Assembly: GCA_049177145.1 (NCBI GenBank)
Contig: CP185406.1
Span: 558,001-622,000 of the forward strand
Source of the DNA: Hennigella sp049177145
GTDB taxonomy: Bacteria > Bacillota_I > Bacilli_A > Mycoplasmatales > Mycoplasmoidaceae
Direction of reading: 5' to 3'
Length of the DNA stretch: 64,000 nucleotides
Below the pieces are notes generated by a model. That model saw nothing but the letters and a program-made list of their open reading frames with translations. It made no database searches and was not told where the DNA came from. The translations under genes and the position numbers were made by a program. Shown piece by piece: positions 42,604 to 53,999 of the stretch. How positions within the stretch are numbered: position 1 is the first letter of the stretch; the number at the start of each line of letters is the position of its first letter.

Positions 42604-45548
42604 TATTGATTGTCGTTTCCAAATTCTGACTTAGCATGTGCTAAAGTTACTTTATACATGTTAGTAATACCTTTAATTTGCATTGTAGCACCAAATAAGC
42701 TATCACATCTCTCCATTGTGCCAGGACGGTGTGTAATAACTAAGAATTGAGTATTATCACTATTCTTTTTAATAATATTACCAAATCTTTCTACGTTAGC
42801 AGGGTCTAGAGCTGATTCTGCTTCATCTAGAACTACTAATGGGAAGTTGTGAACCTTTAAGATAGCAAATAATACTGATAAAGCTACTAAAGACTTTTCA
42901 CCACCAGATAATAAGTTTAACGTAGTTATCTTTTTACCGGGAGGTACAGCAGTTACTTCAATACCTGAGTCTAAGATATTATTTGGATCAGTGTATTGAA
43001 CAGAAGCTGTTCCCCCACCAAATAGATAACCAAAGACTGTTGGCAATTCATTATTAACTTTTTCAATTGTTTCTCTAAAGCTATTTCTTGCTTTGTTGTC
43101 AAGTTCAGCAATAGCTTTTTCAATTGTATCTTTAGCATCAATAAGCTCTTTGTGTTGAACAGATAAAGAATCATATTCTTTTTGTTTCTCTTCAAGTTCT
43201 TTTAATGCTTCCATATTAATAGCACCAATTTGATCTAATTCAAATCTTAATTGTTGAATTGTATCATGTGCTTGAACATCAGACATTGGAAGTTCTTTAT
43301 TGTAGTTAGCTACAGCATTTTCTACTGTCATACGATATTCAGTAGAAATTCTGCTCTTAGCATTTTCAATAATAGCTTTTGCTTTTTCCAAATCAATTTC
43401 AGCATGAGCTTGTTCAGCATTAGCTTTATTAACTAAAGCTCTAGTTTCATCAAGTCTTGCTTGGTAGTCATCAGCAATTTGTCTATTTGTTTGTTTAGTT
43501 GCTCTTGCTACGTTAAGATCTTGAACAATCTTATCTTTCTTGGCTTGTAATGAAGCAAGCTCTTTTGTTATTTCATCAACTGAATCAATCTTAGCTTCTT
43601 CTTTAGCTGATTTGTCTAGTTGATCAAAGTCTGTTTGATATCTAAACATTGAAGCTTCAATGTTCTTGATTTTTTCTTCATAAGAAGAAATTAATACTTT
43701 CTTTTCATTTAATTTGTTGTCAGTTTCTTTTAGTGCAGAAGCAAATTTAGCTTGTTCAACTCTAGCTTCAGAACATTGTTTAGTTAAATCAGCAATTTCT
43801 TGTTCTAATTGTTCTTTGTTCTCTTTTAAGTTAAAAACTGGAGCAAATTTAGCTTTGCTATATCCACCAGTAATTGCACCACCAACTGAAATATTTTGTC
43901 CATCAAGTGTTACGACTTGGTAAGCAGATTGCGTATATTTAGAAATAGTAATAGCAGAGTTTAAATCTTGAGAAATTAAAATTCTACCTAATAACATACT
44001 AAATAGGTCAGCATATTTCATATCATAAGAAATAAGTTTATCTGCTGTGTCAATATAACCTTCAAGTTGTTTAACTACTAAAGCATGTTCTTCTCTTAAA
44101 GGTCTTGGTTTAACTAAAGTTAATGGTAAGAATGTTGCTTTACCAGCTTTATTGTTTTTTAAGAAGTCAATTGCATATTTAGCATCATCTTCACTTTCAG
44201 TAATAACAAAGTTTGAACTTCTACCTAAAGCTAAAGTAATGGCTGTTTCATATTGTTTATCAACTGTAACAAAGTCTTTAACAGTACCAACAATACCATG
44301 TAATGCTTTTTTATTTTCCATTACGGTTCTAGTACCAGCTTCATTTACATATTCATTATCTAATTTATCTTCAACAGCTCTTAATTTATAACCAAGCTCA
44401 TTTATCTTATTAGATAAAGTAACAACTTTACTTGTTGCATTATCGTTTTTAACTTGTTGATCATTTTTGATTTCTTCATAACCAGCAATTTCATCATCAA
44501 GTTTAGATTTATTTTCTTTTGCTGTTTTTAAATCAAACTTCAAGTTTGAGATAATTTGTTTTAAAGCTTGAGCTTTCTTTTTGGCTGAACCTGTTGATAA
44601 ATCATTTTGTAAGTTTGATTCAATAGCAGACTTTTTAACTTCTAGTTTGTTAATCTCTTGAATGATGTTAGCAAACTTAGTATTAAATTCTTCAACTTCT
44701 GCATCAGATTGGTTTGCTTTTTCTTTAACATCAATCAATTGTTTACTTACTGTTTCAATATCTGCTTCATTTGATGTAACAATTTGTTTGTTTCTAGCAA
44801 TGATAGATTTTAATTCTCCAAGCTTTGCTTGACTAAATGAAATATCTTTAACTAAAACAACTAATTCAAGTTCCATTAATTGTTTTTTCTTTTCTTGGTA
44901 TATTTTTGCTTTTTCTACTTGCTTAGATAGTTTCTTGATATCTTTTTCAAGAATAGAAACATAATCAGATACCCTATTAAGGTTTGCGGTTGCTCTTTCT
45001 AGTTCAGATAAACTATCTTGTTTCTTCTTAGCATATAAACCAATACCAGCAGCATCTTCAAAGATTTTTCTTCTTTCTTCTGGTTTAGCTTCAACAAATC
45101 ATTGAACTGTACCTTGAGAAATAATTCCTAATGAACCTTTTGTTAAACCTGTATCAAGGAATAATTCATTGATATCTTTTAAACGACAAGGTTCATTATT
45201 AATGAAGTATTCATTATCTCCTTCATTTCTAGTTAGTTTTCTAGTTACTGTTACTTCTTTTAAATCAGAGTGAAGGATTTTATCTGAGTTATCAAATGTT
45301 AAAGAAACTAAAGCATAGTCACTTCCATCTTTATCTTTCGAACCGTGGAAGATAATATCACTAGAGCTTTTGCCTCTTAGTGCTTTCTTTGATTGCTCAC
45401 CTAATACTCATTTGATTGCATCAACGATATTAGATTTACCTGAACCGTTAGGTCCAACTACACCAACCATTGAATCTTTGAATGATAATTCAATTGGGTT
45501 AGCAAATGATTTAAATCCTACAGCTTTGAATTTTTTTAGAAATAACAT
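42603..45548 (-). CDS. smc: Chromosome segregation protein SMC
   Basis: 981 residues. The N-terminal ATPase half has GPNGSGKSN (Walker A, about 32-40). The first coiled coil is at about 170-430, the hinge at about 440-600 (with GGAITGGYSK near its end), and the second coiled coil at about 610-850. The C-terminal half has LLSGGEKSLVALSVLFAI (signature) and PLVVLDEAESALDP (Walker B). With ScpA/ScpB it organises the chromosome. TGA-Trp codons occur only in the N-terminal part. The length is on the short side of the 980-1190 range. One base separates it from rnc and it overlaps ftsY by one base. Confidence 0.96.
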
Positions 45549-45549
45549 T

Positions 45550-46239
45550 TTATTTACCTTCCTTCACTAGTTTTGAATAAGCTTCTTTAGCAGCGGCTTT
45601 TTCAGCAATCTTTTTATTATGGCCTATTCCTTTACCATAGGTAATCTTTCCTACTTTTAAAACTGCTTCAAAATTGTTTGGTGCTAATTGTCTAGTGTGA
45701 TACATAGCATTCTTTGTGTTATGTTTCATTAATGCTTCTTGAACTAAAGTTTTATAGTCTAAAGCATTATTCATGATTTCATCATTACTAAACTTAAATA
45801 ATGTTTTATTTAATATTTTTTTAATTGGTTCAACACCAGCATCTAAATAGATTGCTCCAATTAATGATTCAAAACAATCTTCAAGAATTTTATCTACTCC
45901 AGCAGATTTAGCAGCACCAACACCTAACAATAAATATTGTTGTAAGCCTAATTGCTTTGCAATTGCTGTCTCAGTGTTAGAACAAACTAAACGTTTTCTT
46001 AATACAGTTAATTCGCCTTCGTGTTTGTTTGGATATTTTCTATATAGGTGATCTGCTGTTAAAAACCCTAAGACACTATCACCTAGATATTCCAAACGTT
46101 GGTATGAATAGTTTTGTTTATGTTCATTTGCATACGAACGGTGAGTCAATGCCTCTACATATAAAGAAATATTCTTAGGGTTAATACCTAAGGTATTTTT
46201 TAATCATGTTTGTAAATCTTTTAAATATTCCTTATTCAT
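45550..46239 (-). CDS. rnc: Ribonuclease III
   Basis: 229 residues. The endonuclease domain signature is YQRLEYLGDSVLGF with catalytic acidic residues, and LTHRSYANE precedes it. The C-terminal double-stranded RNA-binding domain has DYKTLVQEAL and GIGHNKKIAEKAAAKEAYSKL. It processes rRNA and cleaves duplex RNA. The ATG at 46239 recovers the N-terminal helix through a TGA-Trp and overlaps plsX by 8 bases. Confidence 0.95.
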
Positions 46240-47209
46240 ACTTAATGTTTTTAATGTTATGCAATAAATTATTGTTTACACAGTCATATGCCATTCTTAA
46301 AGCAGCATAGAATTGTTTAGCATCTGCTGATCCATGTGTTTTAATAGCAATACCATTTGCTCCTAATACAATTGCTCCCGCATTATTACGATAATCAAAT
46401 GTTTTAGTTAAAGTTAAGATAATTGGAACACTAAATGCTGCACCCAACCAGTTTCATGGTTTCTTGTAACCATTTTTCAAAATATGACTAACAGATTTTA
46501 ATGATCCCTCTAATGCCTTTAGGCATATGTTGCCACTAAAGCCATCACATACACAAACATCAACAGTTCCATCTAGTAAACCTTTTGGTTCAACAAAACC
46601 AATAAAGTTTAATTGTTTATTCTTAGATAAAAGATCATAAGCTTGTTGGTGGTATTCAAAACCTTTGTGATGTTCTGTACCAATATTTAATACACCAATT
46701 CTAGGTGAATTAATTTTTCTAACAATTCTTGCATACTCATTTGCCATTAATGCAAAGTTATATAAATCTGTACCACTAACATTTATGTTAGCACCAACAT
46801 CTATCATGTTAAAACCAACTTTGTTAGTTGTTGGGATAAATGGCATGAAGCCAAATTTATCAACATTGTTAATAGATCCTAATGTTGTTTTAACTAAAGG
46901 AACAAAGCAAGATGTACTTCCAGCAGAAACAACTGCATCAGCAGTTTGGTTCTTTACTAAATCTATTGCCATTTGCATAGATGTTCCTTTTTTTCTTAAC
47001 GCAGTAATGGGGGTATCATTCATTTCAATAACAGATGTAGAATGAACAATTTCAAAATCATCACCAGGAATTAAACATGGTCTAATTTGTTCTTTATCAC
47101 CAACTAAAACAACCTTAGCACCAGAAAAGTTTTTGCTAAACTTTCTAGCAGCACTAATAGCTTCGCTGATTTTATTTTCAAAACCCATTACATCTAATGC
47201 AATTTTCAT
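46232..47209 (-). CDS. plsX: Acyl-ACP:phosphate acyltransferase PlsX
   Basis: 325 residues. It makes acyl-phosphate for PlsY in phosphatidic acid synthesis. MKIALDVMGFENK at the start (usually D-x-M-G-G-D), VVSAGSTSCFVPLVKTTLG, FNMIDVGANI, IGVLNIGTEHHKG and VCDGFSGNICLKALEG are family segments. Note MGFE where GGD is common. Between FakA (which makes acyl-phosphate from free fatty acid) and rnc; the adjacency supports use of scavenged fatty acids. A TGA-Trp pair joins the halves. Confidence 0.93.
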
Positions 47210-47216
47210 AATACAC

Positions 47217-48908
47217 CTACTTTGTTACTCCAATATAGTAATGGTATGTAGATTGGTTGCCTTGAATAATAATTGGTTTAACCAAATATTTTTCATTAAT
47301 GTATTTATACATTTTGTTAACTTGTTCCATTGTTCCATCTTTACCATAAATGATAACAGCTGTCTTTGGTCTTCTGATATCACCAAAGATTTCATCTATC
47401 ATTCTTGTTACGACTGTTGACTCATTTTTGCTATTAGCAACAATCTCTTTATTTCTAACACCAATAAAGTCACCAAATCTAATACTCAAGTTCTTGTATC
47501 TAATGTTTTTAACTGATTTAGAAATTTTACAAGATTCACAGTTTTTAAATGCTCTTTGCATTTCTTTAACTGTATCACTTGTTTCCATTTCTGGGTTGAA
47601 GCTTAAACAAGTTAGATAACTTGTAGCGATATCTTTACATGGAATAATTTCAACTTGTTTAACTTTCTTAGGGAATAATTTTGTTGCTTGTTCTGCTGCT
47701 AATAAAATATTTCCGTTGTCAGTAACAACAATTACATTGTTACTTTTAGCAGATTTAATTAAATCGTAGAATTGTTGAATAGTTGGGTTACCAATTTCAT
47801 CACAGTTTAAACAATTGGTAATACCAAACTCATTAGCGTAAACATTTTTCATTGTTTGACTAGGAACAGTAGCAACAACTTTTGTAGCATTAGTAATTTC
47901 GTTATCAGAACGATATGAACTTTCAAGTTTTTCCAAAGATGTTCCTTTGTTTTTCATCATGAATTGTATAGTCATGTTTTCAATTTTTACTTTAGTAAAT
48001 TCACCAAACTTACTTGCAAATTCTAATAATTTGTATGGTTGAATTACATGAATATGAACTTTTACAATATCATCATCTCTTACATAAACAAAACAATCGC
48101 CCATGTCTTGGATTCTTTTTTTGAAGTAAATTTCATCAAATCTAGATTTCTTTGGTTGATCAGTAGTTACTCTTGATCCAATCTTCATTATGAATTCAGT
48201 ACAATAACCAAATCCTTCATTGTCATCAATAAAGTTTTTATTGATAGCTGTTTGTTTTGCTTCATTTGGTTTTGTTTCCGCAGGTTTTGCATTCGGATGT
48301 AATAATGCTTCTTTCATCCCTTCAATGAAGACGGTCAATCCATAACCACCCGAGTCAACTACACCAACTTCTTTTAATTGAATTAAAAAGTCTGGAGTTT
48401 TATCAAGGATAATTTTTGCTTGTTTGTGAGCAAACTCAAAGAATTCTTCAATTGATTGGAACTTACCAGTTGATTCAATCAGTTTTTCTGCTGTTACACG
48501 AATAACAGTTAAGATTGTTCCTTCTACAGGAGTAGCAACTGACTTATAAGCACATTCCTTTGCTGTAACAAAAGCTTTAGTTAGGTCTGAAAGACCTGCT
48601 TCTTTTTGTCCAGCAGCAAACACAGAACTAAAACCTTTAAAAATTTGTGATAGGATAACACCAGAGTTTCCTCTAGCATTCATTAACAATCCTCTAGCAA
48701 AAGTTTTAGTTAATTGTGAAAGATCATCTGTTTCTAGATCTTTGATTGCTTCTCAAGCACCTTCAGTAGTGATTTTTAAATTAGTACCTGTATCACCATC
48801 AGGAACCGGGAAAACATTTAATTCATCAATATATTCAAAATTATTACCCACATAGGTAACACCATTTTGCAATAATGTTTTTAGTATTTTAGTATTTAAA
48901 GAAGTCAT
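47217..48908 (-). CDS. fakA: Fatty acid kinase subunit FakA (DhaL/DAK2 domain, YloV-like)
   Basis: 563 residues. The N-terminal DhaL-type ATPase domain has NVFPVPDGDTGTNL (Asp residues for Mg-ATP) and ARGNSGVILSQIFKGF. A linker with GYCTEFIMK and VKVHIHV follows, then a C-terminal Fak-specific domain with VIVVTDNGNILLAAEQA. With a FakB protein (elsewhere) it phosphorylates exogenous fatty acids. Its ATG shares bases with the stop of the Asp23-like gene and plsX follows after 7 bases, the same neighbourhood as in Bacillus (yloU-yloV-plsX). Confidence 0.92.
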
Positions 48909-49204
48909 TATTTTCCTCCTTTATCACTTGAATTAACGATGATATTAATCTTAATAATACCTTCAGCAATATCAAATTGCTTTGTTAAGTAGAAATTTAT
49001 TGCTGATTGCAATTCTCTTGCAATAGAAAAGATATTACTTAATAAGCTGATGGGAGTTAAATAGATATTTATCTCACATTTTGCATCACTGATTTTAATA
49101 TTTTCGATAGCTTGACCACCAATTCCTGGAATTTTTTTGGTCTCTTCGAACAAAATATTTTCCAACACCTGTGGACTTATCGAAATAATATCATGTAATT
49201 TCAT
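48908..49204 (-). CDS. Asp23/Gls24-family protein (YloU-like)
   Basis: 98 residues. Small alpha/beta protein with ISPQVLENILFEETKKIPGI, the Asp23 start, followed by two strands (CEINIYLTPI) and an ending in IKINIIVNSSDKGGK. The role in YloU relatives is unclear, often membrane- or envelope-associated. ATG 49204 is preferred over an in-frame start at 49228: TATAAT lies 6 bases upstream and would make the mRNA leaderless. First gene of the fakA-plsX-rnc-smc-ftsY run, as in Bacillus. Confidence 0.78.
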   Translation of the reverse strand: MKLHDIISISPQVLENILFEETKKIPGIGGQAIENIKISDAKCEINIYLTPISLLSNIFSIARELQSAINFYLTKQFDIAEGIIKINIIVNSSDKGGK

Positions 49205-49209
49205 AAAAG

Positions 49210-49241
49210 CATTATATAATATTTTCAATATTAAATATAAT
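49210..49241. promoter_or_regulatory. Divergent promoters of asp23-like and rpmF
   Basis: On the minus strand TATAAT ends 6 bases before ATG 49204. On the plus strand TATAAT at about 49236-49241 is followed 26 bases later by the rpmF ATG with AAAGGAA between. Confidence 0.5.
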
Positions 49242-49266
49242 AATAGTATAAAGGAAATTTATCTAT

Positions 49267-49443
49267 ATGGCTGTTGCACAAAGAAGAACATCTAAAGGTA
49301 GAAAAGGAATGCGTAGAAGTCACCACGCATTAAAGCCTGTAACCACTACAACTTGCCCTAAATGTGGTAAACCAATTAAGCCACATACTGTATGCAAATA
49401 TTGTGGTTATTACAACGGAAAGAAAATTAAAAACGTTAAATAA
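49267..49443 (+). CDS. rpmF: 50S ribosomal protein L32
   Basis: 58 residues. MAVAQRRTSKGRKGMRRSHHAL is the L32 start. TTTTCPKCGKPIKPHTVCKYCGYY gives the zinc-ribbon form with two CxxC pairs. It has its own promoter in the 62-base gap to the divergent Asp23-like gene and a hairpin downstream. Confidence 0.96.
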   Translation: MAVAQRRTSKGRKGMRRSHHALKPVTTTTCPKCGKPIKPHTVCKYCGYYNGKKIKNVK

Positions 49444-49448
49444 TAAAT

Positions 49449-49488
49449 TATTTAAAGGTTAAATCGTAGTAATACGGTTTGACCTTTA
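49449..49488 (+). terminator. Hairpin between rpmF and thyX
   Basis: Long imperfect stem AAAGGTTAAA ... TTTGACCTTT with an inner CGTA/TACG pair, followed by only a short T run. Likely a partial terminator; thyX has its own AAGGAG further on. Confidence 0.55.
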
Positions 49489-49506
49489 TTGATTAAGGAG
49501 TTTAAG

Positions 49507-50145
49507 ATGATTATTGTTAAACCATCATATAAAATTTTATCTAAAGTTGATCCAATCGAACAATTACAACTAATTGAAAAGATTGGTCGTGTTTGTTATA
49601 AATCAGAAGATAAAATTGATAAAACTGGTGAATCTGCAAAGAAATTAATAGGACACCTATTAAAATGACACCATGAAGCTGTTATTGAACACAGTTTCTT
49701 ATCTGTAAAATTTGTTTGCGATCGTGGTGTTACTCATGAATTAGTAAGACACAGAATTGCTAGTTTCGCTCAAGAATCTACGAGATACTGTAATTATGCA
49801 AATGATAAATTTGGCAAGCAAATTACAGTAATTGAACCATATTTCTATAAGAAAGATCCAAAGAGATATCAAGCATGAAAGAAAGCTATGGCAGAAGCAG
49901 AAAAAGCTTATTTTGCTCTTCTAAAATTAGGTTCTACACCTCAAGAAGCTAGAAGTGTTTTACCAAATAGTTTAAAAACAGAAATCACAATTTCTGCTAA
50001 CTTTAGGGAATGAAGAAATATCTTTAGATTAAGATGCGCTCCAGATGCTCATCCACAAGCTAGAGAATTACTTATTCCTCTATTAAAGGAATTAAAAAAG
50101 AAAGTTCCTTTAATCTTTGATGATATTGCTTACAAGGAAATTTAA
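49507..50145 (+). CDS. thyX: Flavin-dependent thymidylate synthase ThyX
   Basis: 212 residues. Makes dTMP from dUMP using methylene-tetrahydrofolate, FAD and NAD(P)H. The ThyX motif RHRIASFAQESTRY (RHR-x7-S) is complete, with CYKSEDK upstream and HHEAVIEHSFLSVKF before it; CAPDAHPQARELL is the C-terminal segment. Most mycoplasmas use ThyA or salvage dTMP, so ThyX is notable. folD begins 2 bases downstream, supplying the folate substrate. Strong AAGGAG ribosome binding site. Confidence 0.95.
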
Positions 50146-50147
50146 TA

Positions 50148-51008
50148 ATGAAATTATTATCAGGAATTAATGCAAGAGCTAATTTTTTGAAATCATTAAG
50201 TAAACAAGTAGCTCAATTAAAGAAAAGACATATTACTCCAACATTAGCTATTATTTTGAACAATGATAGTTATGCAAGTAGTGTTTATGTTGCTAACAAA
50301 CAAAAGCTATGTAAAGAACTTGGAATAAAATCCAAATTATTTAAGTTACCAGCAAGTACAACAAACAAGCAAATGTTGGCATTAATTTCTAGATTAAATA
50401 AAGACAAAAAAATCAATGGTTTATTTGTTCAATTACCAACAAGTGATAAGATCGATGATGATGCAGTCATAAATGCCATCTGTCCTGATAAAGATGTTGA
50501 CTGTTTTCACAACCAAAATGTTGGTAAAATTTGAACAGCAAGTGATGCATCAAATTTAATCAAACCTTGTACAGCTGCAGGTGTTATAGAATTGCTTAAG
50601 TTCCATAGAATACCTATGGAAGGTAAGTTGGTAGCTATAGTAAATAGAAGCAATATTGTAGGTAAGCCCTTAGCTACATTATTCCTTCAAGAAAACGCTA
50701 CTCCAGTCATCCTTCACTCAAGAAGTAAAAACACTAAAGAAATTTGTAAGCAAGCAGACATTGTTGTAGCTGCAATCGGAAGAGCAAATTTCTTTGATCA
50801 ATCTTACTTCAAAAAAGATGCAGTAATTGTTGATGTTGGAATCAATAGAGATGCTAACAATAAATTATGTGGTGATGTTAATGCAAAATCACTTAAAAAT
50901 TTTAAGGGATGATTAAGCCCAGTTCCAGGCGGAGTTGGCCCAATGACAGTGCTTATGTTGATTAACAATTTAGTTATCTTAACAAAAAAACAACATGGAG
51001 GTAAATAA
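50148..51008 (+). CDS. folD: Methylenetetrahydrofolate dehydrogenase/cyclohydrolase FolD
   Basis: 286 residues, bifunctional. The N-terminal domain has NDSYASSVYVANKQKLCKELGI with the catalytic Lys, and GLFVQLPTSDKI. The NADP domain has IVNRSNIVGKPLATLFLQE and VIVDVGINRD, and the final PGGVGPMTVLMLINN is the FolD signature. TGA-Trp occurs twice. It is directly after thyX and its stop overlaps the start of the DUF2130 gene (TAATG), so the three form one unit. Confidence 0.95.
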
Positions 51009-52147
51009 TGGGAAAGAAAGTTAAATACCAAATTAAAGATGAAACAACATTAGTATTAAATGAAGATGCTAATGCTGGTGACATTATTGACCTTACAGAA
51101 GAAGTTGATTTAGATACTAAATCAGTTATTAAAAATTTTAATTCTAAGATTGAATCTTTAGCTAAAGAAAGAGCTGAAGAATTAGCAGAAAGCAAAGCAC
51201 TTAAGGCAGTAAGTGAAAAAGAAAAACAAATTTCTGAATTGAAGAAAGATTTAGCTTTGCTAAAGAAAGATTTACAAGCAAATGATGCTAATGTTCAAGA
51301 CAAGATTGATAATGCTGTTTTGAAAGCAGAAAAAGTTAAAGATGATCAAATCCATTCATTAAAAGACCAAATTAAAACTTTAGAAAATCAATGAAATCAT
51401 AGACATGTTTCAACAAAAGCTTTTGGTGAAGAACTAGAAAAATTTGTTTGAGAAGAATTTGAAGATGCACAACAAAAAGGCGCATTCCCTAATGCTAAAT
51501 TCATCAAAGATAACGAAGTTATCACATCAGCAGATAGTCTAAAAGGTTCAAAAGGTGATTTTACTTTTAGAGACTATGATAGCAAAGGTTCAGAAATTTT
51601 ATCTATTGAAATAGAAGTTAAAACTGAACAAAATACAACTGAATCTAAGAAGAAGAATCATGATCACTATAAAAAACTTAATGATGATAGAAATAATAAA
51701 CATTGTGAATATGCATTATTAATTTCTGAACTAGAAAGAGATAACAAAAACTTTGATGGTGTTTATAAAGTAAGAGGCTATGACAAGATGTATGTTGTTA
51801 GGCCACAAACATTTGTTGCCTTCATCAATGTTTTAAAGGATAGTTTAAATAAAAATCTTGAACTAGTTCAAAAAGTAAATCAAAGCCATTTAGATTTCAT
51901 TGATCAAGAAACTTTCATAGCTAACTTACAAGATGCACAAAAAGATATTGCCGCAACTGTAACAAGAGCACACAATAACTATCAATCAGCAATAGATGCT
52001 ATTGATGCAAGTATTGAAAAACTTCAAAAGACAAAAGAGTTCTTGATGACTAGCGGAACACAATTAACAACAGCTAATACTAAAGTTCAAAAACTTACAG
52101 TTAGAAAACTAACTAAAGGCTGTAAAGAAGATCCATTTAAAAAATAA
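51008..52147 (+). CDS. DUF2130-family protein (nuclease-like core)
   Basis: 379 residues. An N-terminal beta-rich 40 residues is followed by a long coiled coil (about 40-130, Lys/Glu/Asp heptads). The DUF2130 core comes next: GSKGDFTFRDY and a following EIEVKTE, TTESKKKNHDHYKKLNDDRNNKHCEYALLISELE, and KMYVVRPQTFVAFINVL. A second helical region (about 280-370) ends the protein. The D...E-x-K arrangement in GDF/EIEVK resembles the restriction-endonuclease fold, as proposed for the family; no activity is established as far as I know. Its ATG overlaps the folD stop. A shared terminator follows. Confidence 0.85.
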
Positions 52148-52171
52148 AAAAGAGGATTAACCTCTTTTTCT
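52146..52171. terminator. Bidirectional terminator, DUF2130 / ppa
   Basis: Stem AAAAAGAGG / CCTCTTTTT, 5-base loop; essentially the same hairpin as at 25269-25294. The ppa stop codon adjoins it. Confidence 0.85.
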
Positions 52172-52722
52172 TATCTATATTTTTCTGGATGAGCTTTTTG
52201 CATTTTTTTAACAAAGTTTGCTTTTGGCATTTTGCCATATTTCTTCATTAAGCTAACACATTCTTTATATTCTTTAATAGCTCATGCTTGATCTTTAAAT
52301 CCACGAACAGTAACTTTTTTATGTTGTAGGTTTTTATATGTTTGGAAGAAATCTTTGATTTCTAATAATAGATGTTGATTTAAATCTTTTAATGTTTTGA
52401 TGTGAGTAAATCTTGGGTCACAATCAATAACACCAATTAGTTTAGTGTCAGTTTCTCCATCATCAATCATTTCCATTGCACCAATGATTCTAGTTGGAAC
52501 AGAAACTCCTGTACCAATAGATTGATCAGCAATAACCAAACAATCTAGTTCGTCGCCATCTCAATCTAAAGCTTCTTTTAGAAAGCCATAGTTTTGTGGA
52601 TAACCTGCTGCACCATATAAAACACGGTCAACAGCTATTTGTTTAGTTGCTCTGTTATATTCATATTTAACTTTTGATCCCTTTGGGATTTCAATAATTA
52701 CATTTAATACTAAGTTTGCCAT
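52171..52722 (-). CDS. ppa: Inorganic pyrophosphatase (family I)
   Basis: 183 residues. Hydrolyses pyrophosphate to drive biosynthesis. The signature DWDGDELDCLV (metal-binding Asp residues; its Trp is a TGA) is near residue 55, with KVKYEYN at the start and KVIGVIDCDPRF-like sequence (TKLIGVIDCDPRF) in the middle. Monocistronic with its own upstream region; the minus-strand terminator is shared with the DUF2130 gene. Confidence 0.95.
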
Positions 52723-52750
52723 ATTTCTAACCTCGTATATTTATTATATT

Positions 52751-52786
52751 AAAAAAAGAAGTAGTCATCAAGACCACCTCTTTTTA
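52751..52786 (-). terminator. Terminator after the four-TM protein gene
   Basis: On the minus strand AAAGAGGTGGTC can pair with GACTACTTCTTT through G-U pairs, followed by a T run. Confidence 0.65.
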
Positions 52787-52797
52787 TATATAGTTAA

Positions 52798-53373
52798 TTA
52801 TCTCTTATTTACATGGATGTTTAAGCTGTTTAGAATAATTTGTCATACAACAACTCCAGCCATAACTCCACTACTAATAATTGAAATGTTACTAATAGTT
52901 GCAAAAGCCGCTTTTACTAAAGCATTTATTGCATCTTTTGCTTCTTGTTCGCTTTGTGCCTTTTCCATTATTTCAAAAATTCCAGCAATCATATCCATTG
53001 ATTCTGAGAATAATACATAGTATTCAACAATTGACATAGCTACACATATAGCAGGGATTATTGCAAAAGTCAAAATACTAATCATTGGATGTCCAAATGT
53101 TTTTGATGATTTAGCATGTCTTGCCAAATTAATATCGTAAACAAGTAACATGATACCAACTACCATTGATACCAAGGCACATAAGCCCATACCTATTGTA
53201 ATGCCTATATTAATATCTGGGGCTTTTGTTTCAAAGTTAATACTTAGAAATTGGCCTTGATATATTACCATTATTGGAATATATGCAACAATGGCTGCAA
53301 AATATATGCAAGTACAAATTAAGTTTTTTAATGATTTTTTACCAAAATCAAATTTTTTTGTTTTATTTTCCAT
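52798..53373 (-). CDS. Small four-TM membrane protein, unknown function
   Basis: 191 residues. A Lys-rich N-terminus (NKTKKFDFGKKSLK) is followed by four hydrophobic segments (about 20-38, 60-82, 95-118, 155-178) with a short acidic loop (MEKAQSEQEAKD) before the last. A TGA-Trp precedes the last 14 residues. Ribosome binding site GGAAGGAAAAA. The neighbour downstream of its promoter side is another small membrane protein with the same strand and a similar size class; they do not obviously align. No family recognised. Confidence 0.65.
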
Positions 53374-53440
53374 TTTTTCCTTCCTCTATTTAATATTATA
53401 TTGACAAACAAGGATGAAAAATAATTAAAAAGGTTTTATA

Positions 53441-53467
53441 AAAAAACTAGGATTTCTGCCCTAGTTT
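53441..53467 (-). terminator. Terminator overlapping the end of the three/four-TM gene
   Basis: Stem AAACTAGG / CCTAGTTT with a T run on the minus strand. The stop codon at 53466-53468 is within it. Confidence 0.75.
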
Positions 53468-53945
53468 ATTTATTTGATTTCTTAGCCTTGTTTCATGTAA
53501 TATGCTTGAATACTGTTGAAACAACACATAGATACAAGGCAACAATTCCAGCAATAATATTCATTCAGCATGCTACATTTCTTTCGCCTTGATTTCCAGA
53601 TTTCACAAGTAAGATGATTGAAAGAATCATGAATGCAAATGAAACAACTTGTCCTGGTAATGCAAAGATTAAGAATTTCTTTTGTTTTTCTTTACAAACA
53701 TGAACATATGTAATGATAGATGATATTGTTAAGAACAATAATGTACCTAAAACAATAATAAACATTATTCCTACATATCATGCACCGAAAATTATTTTAA
53801 ATATATCTCCTACTGTACTGCCACTATTTCATACAAATGCAATAAATTCTAATAAACCTAAGAATAATAATGCACCAGCATATGAACCTGCAGCACTAGC
53901 AAAAACTTTTAAACTTCTGCCGGCTGGCGATTTAGTTAATGTCAT
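53466..53945 (-). CDS. Small four-TM membrane protein, unknown function
   Basis: 159 residues with about four hydrophobic segments (22-42, 55-78, 92-112, 125-145). The N-terminus carries Lys, Arg and Ser (TKSPAGRSLK), and the C-terminus is basic (NKAKKSNK). Two TGA-Trp codons in the last third. It starts at ATG 53945 with GGAGAAAAT before it. The region looks like an arrayed pair of small membrane proteins with no recognised domain. Confidence 0.65.
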
Positions 53946-53999
53946 ATTTTCTCCTTAATATATTTGTTTAATTATACAAGACTAACAAAAGTAAAAATA

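Noticed and set aside
48908..49228. Longer start at 49228 for the Asp23-like gene
   Set aside because: The extra residues would be encoded by the -10 box itself; ATG 49204 directly after TATAAT fits better.
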